64,000 nt of DNA from NCBI RefSeq assembly GCF_025685425.1, contig NZ_JAGTAS010000057.1:1-64000 (forward strand), written 5' to 3'. The position numbers and the translations under genes are program-made. This document shows positions 28,422 to 37,102 of this stretch, piece after piece. Numbering within the stretch: the stretch's first letter is position 1; each line of letters starts with the position of its first letter. The DNA comes from Terriglobus albidus. GTDB taxonomy: Bacteria > Acidobacteriota > Terriglobia > Terriglobales > Acidobacteriaceae. Under the pieces are notes generated by a model. The model searched no databases and was not told the origin of the DNA. It worked only from the letters and a program-made list of their open reading frames with translations.

Positions 28422-28739
28422 ATGGAAAGCGTAGTCGAGACCGCACACCCCGGCTCCCCCGAACCTGGAGCAAGCGAGCAGAACCCGGCTCCGGAAGAGT
28501 GGAATTCCCTGGCGCACCTGTCGGTACCACTCTCGGTCTCGATCCCTCTCCCTCATATCTCTCTGGGCGATCTGATGGCACTATCCCCGGGCCAGATCCT
28601 GGTCAGCCATTGGCCAACCAACCATGATGTTCCTCTAAGCGCCGGTGAGGTATTTCTGGCGATGGTGGATTTTGAACGGGTGGGAGACCAGCTTGGCGTC
28701 CGTATCTCCGGCTTCCAGATGGGAGCGCAGCATACATGA
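28422..28739 (+). CDS. Short SpoA (FliN-like) protein, first of a pair
   Basis: This 105-residue protein has an acidic, proline-rich N-terminus followed by a SpoA-type fold: LSVPLSVSIPLPHISLGDLM, LSPGQILVSHW and VFLAMVDFERVGDQLGVRI. It resembles FliN but the hydrophobic patch is less typical. It is divergent from the fliM-like gene and overlaps the next SpoA gene by four bases. The partner is probably that protein, giving a heterodimer as FliM/FliN domains do. Confidence 0.75.
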   Translation: MESVVETAHPGSPEPGASEQNPAPEEWNSLAHLSVPLSVSIPLPHISLGDLMALSPGQILVSHWPTNHDVPLSAGEVFLAMVDFERVGDQLGVRISGFQMGAQHT

Positions 28740-28993
28740 GGGAAAAGTTTCATGATCTGCGACTGCCGCTGACCCTGTGCTTCGGCACACGTCACATGCC
28801 GCTGGGAGAGGTGCTGGAACTCACCCAGGGCGACGTCTTTTCTCTGGAACGGACGCTCGACGAACCCGTCCGCATTCTTGCCGGCGGAAAAGAGATCGCA
28901 AAAGCAGAAGTCGTGGCAGTGGACGGCAACTACGCCGTCCGTATCCTGTCCACTACTGCATCAGAGACTCTTCAGACGAGCGCGAACGAATAA
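28736..28993 (+). CDS. fliN: FliN-type SpoA protein
   Basis: At 85 residues this is almost only the SpoA domain: LRLPLTLCFGTRHMPLGEVLEL, QGDVFSLERTLDEPVRILAG and EIAKAEVVAVDGNYAVRIL. This is the canonical FliN pattern. The start overlaps the preceding SpoA gene (ATGA). It belongs to a three-gene SpoA cluster, one divergent, without other flagellar genes in view. The 3' end overlaps the convergent glycosyltransferase gene by about 40 bases. Confidence 0.82.
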   Translation: MREKFHDLRLPLTLCFGTRHMPLGEVLELTQGDVFSLERTLDEPVRILAGGKEIAKAEVVAVDGNYAVRILSTTASETLQTSANE

Positions 28994-29930
28994 CCTGGTC
29001 CACGGCGTACGGTGCGCGATGCTGCGTCGAATGGAAGTGGCGCACCTGCAACTCGCCCAGCAGGCCAATTCCGATCATCTGAATGCCGGCCAGGACAAGC
29101 ACACCGGCGAAACCCATCGCTGGTCCATGTGCGGCCATGATGTGCTGGTGCAGAAAAAGCTTAAGCACGGCGAGCCAGAGCGCAATCGCTCCGCCGGTGA
29201 CAAACCCCGCCAGACCGATGCGGCCGAAGAAATGCAGCGGCCGGGTCATGTACTTCAACAGGAAACGGATCGTCAGCAGGTCGAAGAAGACGCGGATCGT
29301 GCGTGAGATACCGTAGTGGCTCTTACCATGCTCGCGATTGCTGATCTTGATCGGCAGTTCGCAGATGCTGGCTCCATACCAGCTTGCAAGTGCGGGGATA
29401 AAACGGTGCATCTCGCCATAGAGCGGGATGGATTGAATCAACTCGCGGCGATATGCCTTGAAGGTCGTGCCGAAATCGTGAATTTCAACACCGCTGAGGC
29501 GCGCCATCGCCCAGTTGGCGATACGTGACGGAATCTGCCGCATGACGACATTGTCGAGGCGGCGTGCGCGCCATCCACTCACCACGTCGTATCCCTCTTC
29601 CAGCTTGGCGAGGAAGAGCGGGATCTCCGCCGGATCATGCTGCAGATCGCCGTCCATGGAGAGAATGAAGTCTCCCTGCGAATGATCGAACCCGGCAGCC
29701 AGCGCCGAGGTCTGGCCGAAATTACGTCGCAGCTTAATCACAACAACGCGGCTGTCGACCGCGGCCACCTCACGCAGCAGACGGTAAGTGCGGTCGCGCG
29801 AACCATCGTCCACGAAGACAAGCTCAAAGCTGTCACCGACCTGCTCCATCACCGCTTTCAGACGGTCATACAGCGCGGTGACACTCTCTTCCTCATTGTG
29901 AAACGGCACGACGACAGAGTATTTAGGCAC
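28953..29930 (-). CDS. GT2 glycosyltransferase, GtrB/dolichyl-phosphate-mannose-synthase type
   Basis: This 325-residue membrane enzyme starts with the GT-A fold: VVPFHNEEESV, VFVDDGSRDRT and SMDGDLQHDP, in which the DxD motif binds the sugar nucleotide and metal. It ends with two hydrophobic helices (GRIGLAGFVTGGAIALWLAV; GPAMGFAGVLVLAGIQMIGI). The layout is that of enzymes that transfer a sugar to undecaprenyl or polyprenyl phosphate (GtrB, ArnC-like). The lipid-linked product would serve envelope glycan modification. It is a single gene with no recognised partner. Confidence 0.9.
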   Translation of the reverse strand: MPKYSVVVPFHNEEESVTALYDRLKAVMEQVGDSFELVFVDDGSRDRTYRLLREVAAVDSRVVVIKLRRNFGQTSALAAGFDHSQGDFILSMDGDLQHDPAEIPLFLAKLEEGYDVVSGWRARRLDNVVMRQIPSRIANWAMARLSGVEIHDFGTTFKAYRRELIQSIPLYGEMHRFIPALASWYGASICELPIKISNREHGKSHYGISRTIRVFFDLLTIRFLLKYMTRPLHFFGRIGLAGFVTGGAIALWLAVLKLFLHQHIMAAHGPAMGFAGVLVLAGIQMIGIGLLGELQVRHFHSTQHRAPYAVDQVIRSRSSEESLMQ

Positions 29931-30094
29931 GTTGGTAGTTTACGCCTTTGAGACGGCCTCTGCCGAATCAGGGCTTGCTATCTGCCCCCTGACGTCAGCC
30001 TTGCGAGCACAAGTGGCAGAAAAGAGGTCCTCAAGTAGGTTCTCCCCCGTGGACAAAGGGCACCTGCCCTCTGGCATCATGGGAACGGATACCT

Positions 30095-30529
30095 ATGGCC
30101 CGCAAATTGATCGCCGCGGCGGTTGCAATTGTTCTTCTGTGGTTTGGCTACGTCGCCTATACCAACTGGCGCAACTCGCACTCCATGGCGAACGGCGAAA
30201 TTACCTCCATCAACGAAGGAAATACGCAGACATCGACACCTGCCGCAAGCGAGCCAGAAAAACCGAAGACGACGACCGCCACCCCTGCTGCGCCTTCTTC
30301 CGCCACCCAGCCGATCATCATTCAGCCATCAGCACCTCTGACGGACTCCCAGCAGCCCAATGCCGTAAATGGCGCACGATTTGCCGGTTCCGGCAAATAC
30401 CAGGTCTATCGTCAGGGCAATATCACTTACCGCATCGACACTGAGACCGGCCAGGAGTGCATCCTGCTTGCCACGAACGAAGAGTGGAAGAAACCGCAAG
30501 TCTACGAGCGCGGCTGCAAGACCAAATAA
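30095..30529 (+). CDS. Membrane-anchored protein of unknown function
   Basis: The protein has 144 residues with an N-terminal signal anchor (KLIAAAVAIVLLWFGYVAY). It has a long Thr/Pro/Ala-rich linker (about residues 45-95) and a small conserved-looking C-terminal domain with two cysteines (QECILL and ERGCKTK) that may form a disulfide. I do not recognise the family. Location is the inner membrane with the domain in the periplasm. Confidence 0.65.
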   Translation: MARKLIAAAVAIVLLWFGYVAYTNWRNSHSMANGEITSINEGNTQTSTPAASEPEKPKTTTATPAAPSSATQPIIIQPSAPLTDSQQPNAVNGARFAGSGKYQVYRQGNITYRIDTETGQECILLATNEEWKKPQVYERGCKTK

Positions 30530-30602
30530 CGGCCTAGCGGTATCGACATATAGGTTTTCTTTGTTTGTCATTTCGCAGCGATCTCGGAGAAATCTGTTTT
30601 TG

Positions 30603-30637
30603 CCCCATTCTTTGCGGTTTTATCGCGAAGAATGGGG
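30603..30637. repeat. Palindromic repeat, related to that at 13463-13496
   Basis: CCCCATTCTT (30603-30612) pairs with AAGAATGGGG (30628-30637), with a looser inner stem, and is followed by a second short stem, GGTCGCGC with GCGCGACC. The surrounding 30535-30790 holds further fragments of a dispersed intergenic repeat and no gene. Confidence 0.55.
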
Positions 30638-30798
30638 TCGCGCTACGCGCGACCCATCTTTTTCACTAACCGGAAAAGTGGCGGTAAGAGAAGCAGATTT
30701 CTCCGCTACGCTTCACCCTAGCCGGCGAAGCTGGCCGGGGACCCCGAACGCTCCGAAATGACAAAAATCGAGCAAAGCTTGAATACATTGCCCCACCG

Positions 30799-32247
30799 CT
30801 AGCGCCGTGAGCTCAATGGAAATGGATTATCCGGCCACGTGATCGGCTGCCAGCCGCTCGAACCGCCGAGAGCAGCGTGTAACAAAGCACTTCCGATCCC
30901 TGCAGCTCCAAACGAATATCCTGTCTCCCACGTATCGAACGGAGCGGGAACGTGGCTGTAGCTGTCATACCAGCGGCTGCGGTGACCATAAAAGTCAATC
31001 ATCTGGATGGTCTCCTGCCCGATACGATCTACCGCTTCCCTGTATCGTGCGTCCCGTGTCACCTTTCCCATCCCCAACAGGAACTCCATCACACCGGCTT
31101 TGCCCGAGTGCTGGCAGAGCGCATTTTCTTTCGGCGCCATTGTCGTCAATGGACGCTGCAAGGCGCCGAGGATGCCGTCAGCCAGTTTTTGTGACATCTG
31201 GAAGAACGCGTTATCGGCAGTAACTTTATGCAGCTGATAAAACAGACGCGCGGTTCCGGCGGCTCCTTGGCTGAAACCGATCTGAAAGCTCGTCGATTGC
31301 GCAGGCAGACAGTACGGAATCAGAACGCCTTCGTTCTGCCGGCATGCAAGGCGCTCAATCCGAAGCGCACCTTCACGCGCTGCCTGCAGATAGTCAGCCT
31401 GTTCGGTGTCCTCATACGCTCGAGCCAGGGTGTAAGCGATACCTGCGGCGCCGTACTCGAAGTTGGGGACATACGTTCCATCTGCTCGCTGGATCGTGCG
31501 TGATGGAAGTTCACTCAGGTGGGCTGAGTTACCGGAATCCTGCAACGCCACTAATCTGTCGGCTCCCTGCGCTGCTACATGACGATAACCGGAATCATCC
31601 AGTATCTGCGCCGCATACAGCAGATAGAGGATGACGCTGCTGTCGCCCGCGATGCTCGATGTCTCTGACCAGCTCACACCATCGCTGTCGCGAACGGCTG
31701 ACTCGCTTAGATAACCAGTGATGGCGTCTGCCGCATGCTTAATCGTTGTTTCCTGACTGATGCGCCAGGTCTCTGTTAGTGCAAAGCCCACACCGGCCAG
31801 ACCATCGTAGAACGAGTGCCGAGTTCCGGGAGTTACCTCCGGAGACCGCAGCATCTGTGGCCACGTAGTGGAGAGAAAGCGAGCGCCACTTACCGCATCC
31901 TCGAGGTAAGTGGCGTCTTCGGTAGCTGCATACATTTCGAGAAGAAAAAGGAGAATCCCCGCGCTTCCGCGGCGGATGTTTCTGCTCTGCGCTGCAGAGA
32001 GCTCGCGGCTGGGATGAATTGGTTCGGGCAACCAATACTTCCCTTGCGAGGTCTTCATCTCTCCGGCGCGAATCCATCGCGCAGCTTCCATGGCGCCGTG
32101 CAATAACTCGTTGCGAGTCTGTGCAGACGACATCTTCGCCGGAACCGCCAGTGCCGGCAACGAGCAGCCCGCAACCGCGGAAGCAAATGCGCCCTTGAGA
32201 AACGAACGCCTCGATCGATCCTGCTGCAGCAGATGTAACCGGTACAC
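30799..32247 (-). CDS. Exported LanC-like protein
   Basis: The protein has 482 residues. The start holds a twin-arginine motif, SRRSFLKG (residues 12-19), and a lipobox-like VAGC at Cys28, so it is probably Tat-exported and perhaps lipid-anchored. The rest is an alpha/alpha-toroid with repeated LanC-type glycine motifs: RGSAGI, GLAGVG, GAAGIAYTLA, GAAGTARL, CQHSGKAGV and GAAGIGSALL. LanC enzymes are cytoplasmic zinc cyclases that form lanthionine. The CQHSGKAG segment may hold zinc ligands, but the second Cys is not clear. No precursor peptide or dehydratase is nearby. Confidence 0.82.
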   Translation of the reverse strand: MYRLHLLQQDRSRRSFLKGAFASAVAGCSLPALAVPAKMSSAQTRNELLHGAMEAARWIRAGEMKTSQGKYWLPEPIHPSRELSAAQSRNIRRGSAGILLFLLEMYAATEDATYLEDAVSGARFLSTTWPQMLRSPEVTPGTRHSFYDGLAGVGFALTETWRISQETTIKHAADAITGYLSESAVRDSDGVSWSETSSIAGDSSVILYLLYAAQILDDSGYRHVAAQGADRLVALQDSGNSAHLSELPSRTIQRADGTYVPNFEYGAAGIAYTLARAYEDTEQADYLQAAREGALRIERLACRQNEGVLIPYCLPAQSTSFQIGFSQGAAGTARLFYQLHKVTADNAFFQMSQKLADGILGALQRPLTTMAPKENALCQHSGKAGVMEFLLGMGKVTRDARYREAVDRIGQETIQMIDFYGHRSRWYDSYSHVPAPFDTWETGYSFGAAGIGSALLHAALGGSSGWQPITWPDNPFPLSSRR

Positions 32248-32289
32248 GGTTCTCTCCTTGCCTGCTACTTCCTTACTCGGCCTGTCCGT

Positions 32290-32736
32290 TTATTCCTTTA
32301 CGACCTGTCCGCGAATTTCGCCACCTGGATTCGCAGCGGTATGGAGGTTAAAGTACCACTTACCATCCAGCAGATCTTTCGTTTGTTCCTGGGATAAGGT
32401 TGCTGTACCTTCCAATGGACTCTCGATCGGGTTTGCGTTGACGGGAACCTGTGGCTTTGCGTTGACGCCCTCCCCTGCCGGTCCGTGGAAGTGTGCTGCC
32501 GTGACAGGGCCGGTCAGACCCTTGAAGCTGACGCGGTATTTCAACTCACCTGTGTCTGTGTCCAGGGTTGCTGTCAGCGTGCCAGTACCGGCAACATCTT
32601 TTGCCGGCACTTCATGGGAGCCTGCCAGATCAGCTTTCAGTGAGACCTGCGCTGCAAAAGCACTCAACGATCCAACGGACAAAACGGCGGTTGCAACGGC
32701 GAAACGCATCTGGGTACGAATCTGCAGAAAAGACAT
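32290..32736 (-). CDS. CHRD-domain exported protein
   Basis: This 148-residue protein has a signal peptide ending in SAFAAQ and a single CHRD domain: SHEVPAKDVAGTGTLTATLD, the signature AAHFHGPAGEG near the centre and WYFNLHTAANPGGEIRGQV at the end. CHRD is named from chordin and is of unknown function in bacteria. It lies 42 bases after the LanC-like gene's start on the same strand, so the two may share a promoter and both are exported. Confidence 0.9.
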   Translation of the reverse strand: MSFLQIRTQMRFAVATAVLSVGSLSAFAAQVSLKADLAGSHEVPAKDVAGTGTLTATLDTDTGELKYRVSFKGLTGPVTAAHFHGPAGEGVNAKPQVPVNANPIESPLEGTATLSQEQTKDLLDGKWYFNLHTAANPGGEIRGQVVKE

Positions 32737-33343
32737 ATGACGTTCCTCTCAAACAACAAATCAAAGTTAGAGGGCCAGAGTGATGCTTCCAGGCGGCGTT
32801 GCGCACGGCATCGCTGAAGAGACACAACAACTCAAATGTCAGGAAGAAAGATGCCGCTCAACAACGCGTGCGCTCAACCTGCTGGAAGCCAAAAAGGCTT
32901 AGCGGGAGCAACAACAACGCTGATCGGGGCGACGCATCATGAAGGTGATGCTAGAGCTCAGACTGATCCACGTCAAGCGAAGGCATCTCTCTTTGAAAAA
33001 AGGGCGGAGCTCGAACGAAGTCGGTTGATTTTCTCTTGGTCTCGAACTTTGGTTAGACCTTAGATCGCCACCCGACACATCGCTGGTCATGCCTTTTGAG
33101 ATGTGAGAAGGTTCGCCGCTGATCGAGCATTACTCTCCATCACCGACTGTGTTTCCCCGATAAATTCAAAGTTTTCCAAGATCTTTCTTTTCTTATCGTT
33201 TCATCAATGGAAAAAATCCAATAGAGGGACGAAATTTTCATTGACCCTCGTCTATTCAGACCCCTATAGTTCCCTCCAAATTTTGGCAGCGATCAATCCT
33301 GTTCTCCGAATTGGTCTGACCAAATATCGTGAAGGAGTTTTGT
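32737..33343. other. Gene-free spacer between CHRD and TonB-receptor genes
   Basis: About 600 bases lie between two divergent genes. Small frames here have no family and no good ribosome sites. The stretch probably holds the promoters of both genes; no palindrome or riboswitch stands out. Confidence 0.5.
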
Positions 33344-36300
33344 ATGACTTTAGGCCAACGACGTGGGATAACGTGTATTTTTGCGTTCTTTCTTCTCTTC
33401 GTGACTGCACTCACACTTCCTGCACAGACCGGCGGGACCGCAAGTCTTCAGGGAGCAGTAACCGATCCGACAGGCGCAGCCATCGCCGGCGCGAATGTCA
33501 CGATCACCAACAACGACACGAAAGTCGCGCGCAACACCATCACAGACTCCGAGGGGCGCTATTCGCTGCCCAACATTCCACCGGGACCCTATACCCTGAC
33601 GGTCGCTGCAACATCCTTCAAGGGCTACTCACAGACGGGTCTTCAACTCGAAGTCGGCAGCAGCATCACGATTAACCCCTCGCTCAGTGTCGGTACCTCT
33701 ACTGAAACTGTAGAAGTTGCAGCATCCGGGGTCGCCATCGAAACAGAGTCTGCGACATACAAACAAGTCATCGATCAGAAGCGCATTACCGAGCTGCCCT
33801 TGAACGGCCGTCAGGCGACGCAGTTGGTTCTGCTCACCGGCGGATCTGTGGTTGCGCCCAGCAGTGACATGGTCGGTTCGAAAAACTACATCACTTCGGT
33901 CGTGATCTCGGTCGCTGGATCGCAGGGTAACTACAACAACTACTTGCTCGACGGTGGTGGCTATACCGACAACTTTACCAACGTGAACCTTCCGTTCCCC
34001 TTCCCGGATGCGTTGCAGGAGTTCTCGGTCGAGTCGAATTCACTGCCGGCGCGTAATGGACTTCACCCTGGAGCCCTGATAAACGCCGTTACTCGCTCCG
34101 GCACGAATCAATGGCATGGCTCGGCTTTTGAGTTCATTCGCAACAACATTGTGAATGCGACCAACTTCTTCTCTGGTATCAAAGACACCGTAAAACGCAA
34201 TCAGTTTGGCGGCACCATCGGTGGCAAGGTAGTCACCGATAAGGCATTCTTCTTTTTCGGTTACCAGGGCACTCGCAATCGTCAGGTAAGCGCAGCGACA
34301 AACTCCTGCATCCCCACAACAGCAGAGCTGGCGGGCGACTTCAGTCAGATGCCCGCAGTCGGCGCACAGTGCGGCCGTGCCATCGCGGACAACGGCAATC
34401 TGTATGACCCTGCCACAAACTCGAAGATCAACACCAATCCGAATCTGGCAAACTACAGGAAGATTCCCACCAGCAGCCTTTCACAGACGGCGTTGAACCT
34501 GGTGAAGTATCTTCCCACCCCACTGGCCAATCCGACCACTGGCGCCATCAGCGTCGCAATTCCGGCAAACTTCACCGAAGACCAGTACATTGGAAGATTC
34601 GACTACAACATCAACAGCAATCACAATCTCTTCTTCCGCACGTTTATCACCAACTACAACGCCCCGGCCTACTTCTCACCCACGAATCTACTCTTGACCA
34701 CAACTGCCGGTAACGATCAACGAGTTATGGCGTATACGCTGGGTGATACGCTCACACTCACGCCCCACCTGGTGAACAGCGCGCACGCCTCTTATACGCG
34801 CCGCCGTAATAATCGCGGACCGACCGCAGGCGGTATCAATGCTCGCACAATTGGCGTCAACATCTTTACTTATGTCCCTGCTGATCTGCGCTTGTCTGTA
34901 ACGAACCAGTTTTCCGTGGGTTGCGGTACCTGCTCCCCGGGATTCTTCAACGTCAACACCGAAACCTTCTCGGATGATGTTGACTGGATCAAAGGCAAGC
35001 ACCAGATCGCTTTCGGTGGCGAGTACATCCGTACCGGCGATAACACCAATTCCGGCTATCTGCAGAATGGGAACTTCTCGTTCAGCGGCGCGGCCAGCGG
35101 CGGACAATATGTCGGCGGCGGCGCTGCAACCAGCGCCGGTGAACCGATGATCGACTTCCTGACAGGAAAGCAGAACAGCTTCGGCCAGAGCCGCCAGCAG
35201 CAGACGAGCTATCGCCAGAACATCTTCTCGCTCTACACACAGGACACCTTCCACTTCAACTCGCATCTGACGCTCAGCCTGGGTGTGCGGTACGAACCCA
35301 TGCTGTACCAGACCGACAAGTACGGGCGTGGCTCGACCTTCGATCAGGCAGCCTTCAATGCGAACACGCACAGCACGGTCTTCCCGAACGCGCCGGCCGG
35401 AGTCTTCTTTTACGGTGATAACGGCGTGCCGAAGAGCTTCACGAACAACCGCTGGAACAACTTTTCGCCGCGCTTCTCCATCAGTTATGACCCCATCGGC
35501 AACGGCAAGACCGTCTTCCGCGCGGGCTCAGCCATCATGTATGACTCTCCCAACCTGTTCACCTCACAGCGCCTGACCTCCAGCCCGCCGTTCGTCAACG
35601 AAATTGCTGTTACCGGGCCGGTGGACTTGACTAACCCGTATGCGAACTATAAGGGCGGCAACCCCTTTCCTGGCACCTTCCCGCCAGACGCCTCGGCGAC
35701 GTTCCCGACCAATGCCTATTACGTTCTGCTTCCGCGGAACATCAGGACCCCAACCATCTACCAGTGGACTGCATCTGTCCAACAGGACCTTGGCCGGGGC
35801 TGGATGATGTCCATCAGTTATCTCGGCAACCACAACGCCCACCTCTGGTTGGGCCGCGCAATCAACCCGGCTACATACATTCCGGGTACGTGGACCGGCC
35901 CCGGATCATGCGGAGCTCTAACGGTATCTCCTGGTACCGGCACCGCCTGCTCGACGACCGGTAACGCCGCTCAGCGTACTGTTCTGGCGCTCTCCAGCCC
36001 GACGCAAGGAGCGTACTTCAGCCCCACGATGACACTCATCAGCGATGGCTACGACTCCAATTACAACGGCGTTATTGCAGCTATCCAACACCGCATGTCG
36101 AACAGCTTTAGCCTGCTGACCAACTACACATGGTCGCACTGCATCTCGGTCGGTGACGCACCCGGTGACGTCGCGGGTATTGTCAACCAGAATCCTTACT
36201 ATCCTCGCGGCGACCGCGCTAATTGCGGCTTCGATGTGCGGCATATCTTCAACACGTCCATCGTCGCCTCCAGCAATTTCAAATCACTCAACCCCATTGC

Positions 36301-36781
36301 CCGCGCCGTTGTGAACGATTGGCAACTTTCTCCGATTATTCGCATTTTGAGTGGCGTTCCAATGGACATCATGAGCGGCATCGACAATTCACGAAATGGT
36401 CAATTACGTGACCGTCCCAATTACGTCCCAGGTGTAGATGTCTATACCCACAACCACATCCAGCGGCAGGCAAACCTGGCTTATCTCAACAAAGCAGCAT
36501 TCACACAAAATGCCGTCGGGACCTTCGGAAACGTCGGCCGCAACGCTTTCCGCGGCCCCAAGTATTACAACCTGGATCTTTCACTGAGCCGCAACTTCCA
36601 GCTATACGAACGGTTGAAGCTGCAGATGCGCCTCGAAGGCTTCAACGTCTTCAACCATCCCTTCTTCGGCACTTCAGGCGGATCTGGCTTCACCACCACC
36701 TTGAGCTCGGGGACATTCGGCAACGCCACTGCCGCTTACGATCCCCGTATCTTCCAGGCGGCAGCGAAGTTCAGCTTCTAA
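33344..36781 (+). CDS. TonB-dependent receptor with N-terminal carboxypeptidase-regulatory domain
   Basis: The protein has 1145 residues from the ATG at 33344, with AAGGAG eight bases before it. After a signal peptide (ending LPAQ), residues about 25-110 form a CarboxypepD_reg domain (LQGAVTDPTGAAIAGANVT; SLPNIPPGPYTLTV). A plug-like domain and a long outer-membrane barrel follow, ending in AAKFSF with the expected terminal aromatic. These oversized receptors are expanded in Acidobacteria and probably import oligosaccharides or other large substrates. No dedicated enzyme or regulator is adjacent. A terminator follows. Confidence 0.92.
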   Translation: MTLGQRRGITCIFAFFLLFVTALTLPAQTGGTASLQGAVTDPTGAAIAGANVTITNNDTKVARNTITDSEGRYSLPNIPPGPYTLTVAATSFKGYSQTGLQLEVGSSITINPSLSVGTSTETVEVAASGVAIETESATYKQVIDQKRITELPLNGRQATQLVLLTGGSVVAPSSDMVGSKNYITSVVISVAGSQGNYNNYLLDGGGYTDNFTNVNLPFPFPDALQEFSVESNSLPARNGLHPGALINAVTRSGTNQWHGSAFEFIRNNIVNATNFFSGIKDTVKRNQFGGTIGGKVVTDKAFFFFGYQGTRNRQVSAATNSCIPTTAELAGDFSQMPAVGAQCGRAIADNGNLYDPATNSKINTNPNLANYRKIPTSSLSQTALNLVKYLPTPLANPTTGAISVAIPANFTEDQYIGRFDYNINSNHNLFFRTFITNYNAPAYFSPTNLLLTTTAGNDQRVMAYTLGDTLTLTPHLVNSAHASYTRRRNNRGPTAGGINARTIGVNIFTYVPADLRLSVTNQFSVGCGTCSPGFFNVNTETFSDDVDWIKGKHQIAFGGEYIRTGDNTNSGYLQNGNFSFSGAASGGQYVGGGAATSAGEPMIDFLTGKQNSFGQSRQQQTSYRQNIFSLYTQDTFHFNSHLTLSLGVRYEPMLYQTDKYGRGSTFDQAAFNANTHSTVFPNAPAGVFFYGDNGVPKSFTNNRWNNFSPRFSISYDPIGNGKTVFRAGSAIMYDSPNLFTSQRLTSSPPFVNEIAVTGPVDLTNPYANYKGGNPFPGTFPPDASATFPTNAYYVLLPRNIRTPTIYQWTASVQQDLGRGWMMSISYLGNHNAHLWLGRAINPATYIPGTWTGPGSCGALTVSPGTGTACSTTGNAAQRTVLALSSPTQGAYFSPTMTLISDGYDSNYNGVIAAIQHRMSNSFSLLTNYTWSHCISVGDAPGDVAGIVNQNPYYPRGDRANCGFDVRHIFNTSIVASSNFKSLNPIARAVVNDWQLSPIIRILSGVPMDIMSGIDNSRNGQLRDRPNYVPGVDVYTHNHIQRQANLAYLNKAAFTQNAVGTFGNVGRNAFRGPKYYNLDLSLSRNFQLYERLKLQMRLEGFNVFNHPFFGTSGGSGFTTTLSSGTFGNATAAYDPRIFQAAAKFSF

Positions 36782-36795
36782 GCGTAACTGCTAAC

Positions 36796-36830
36796 CGAAA
36801 AGGGCCACCGCGACGCGGTGGCCCTTTTCG
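36796..36830 (+). terminator. Rho-independent terminator after the TonB receptor gene
   Basis: A perfect 17-base inverted repeat (36796-36812 and 36814-36830) around a single central A forms a very stable GC-rich stem that starts 15 bases after the stop codon. Confidence 0.85.
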
Positions 36831-37102
36831 TTTGTGACGTATCTCATGTGAACATTGTCCCTTGCCCGGCGGCTGGGATTCTCATTGTCATTTCGTAGTA
36901 ATCGGAACGCTTCGGAGAAGGAAAGAACAGATGAAGCAGATCCCTTCGGGATGAGAAATATATCGTAAATATATAAAAATACAGCAGTTATCTTTTGAGC
37001 AATCCCCATACAACTCCTACACAACTACGAAGAATCAGAGGATTAGCAGAAAAATCTACACAGAATCTGCACAGAACGAGTCAAGCGGACGGAGGGGCGA
37101 AC

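Noticed and set aside
34688-35371. 227-codon minus-strand frame
   Set aside because: It is a shadow inside the TonB receptor gene, with no ribosome site and no family.
36831-37102. Possible tRNA or attachment site upstream of the integrase
   Set aside because: No cloverleaf or tRNA 3' end was found. Only pieces of the dispersed intergenic repeat and AT-rich DNA are visible.
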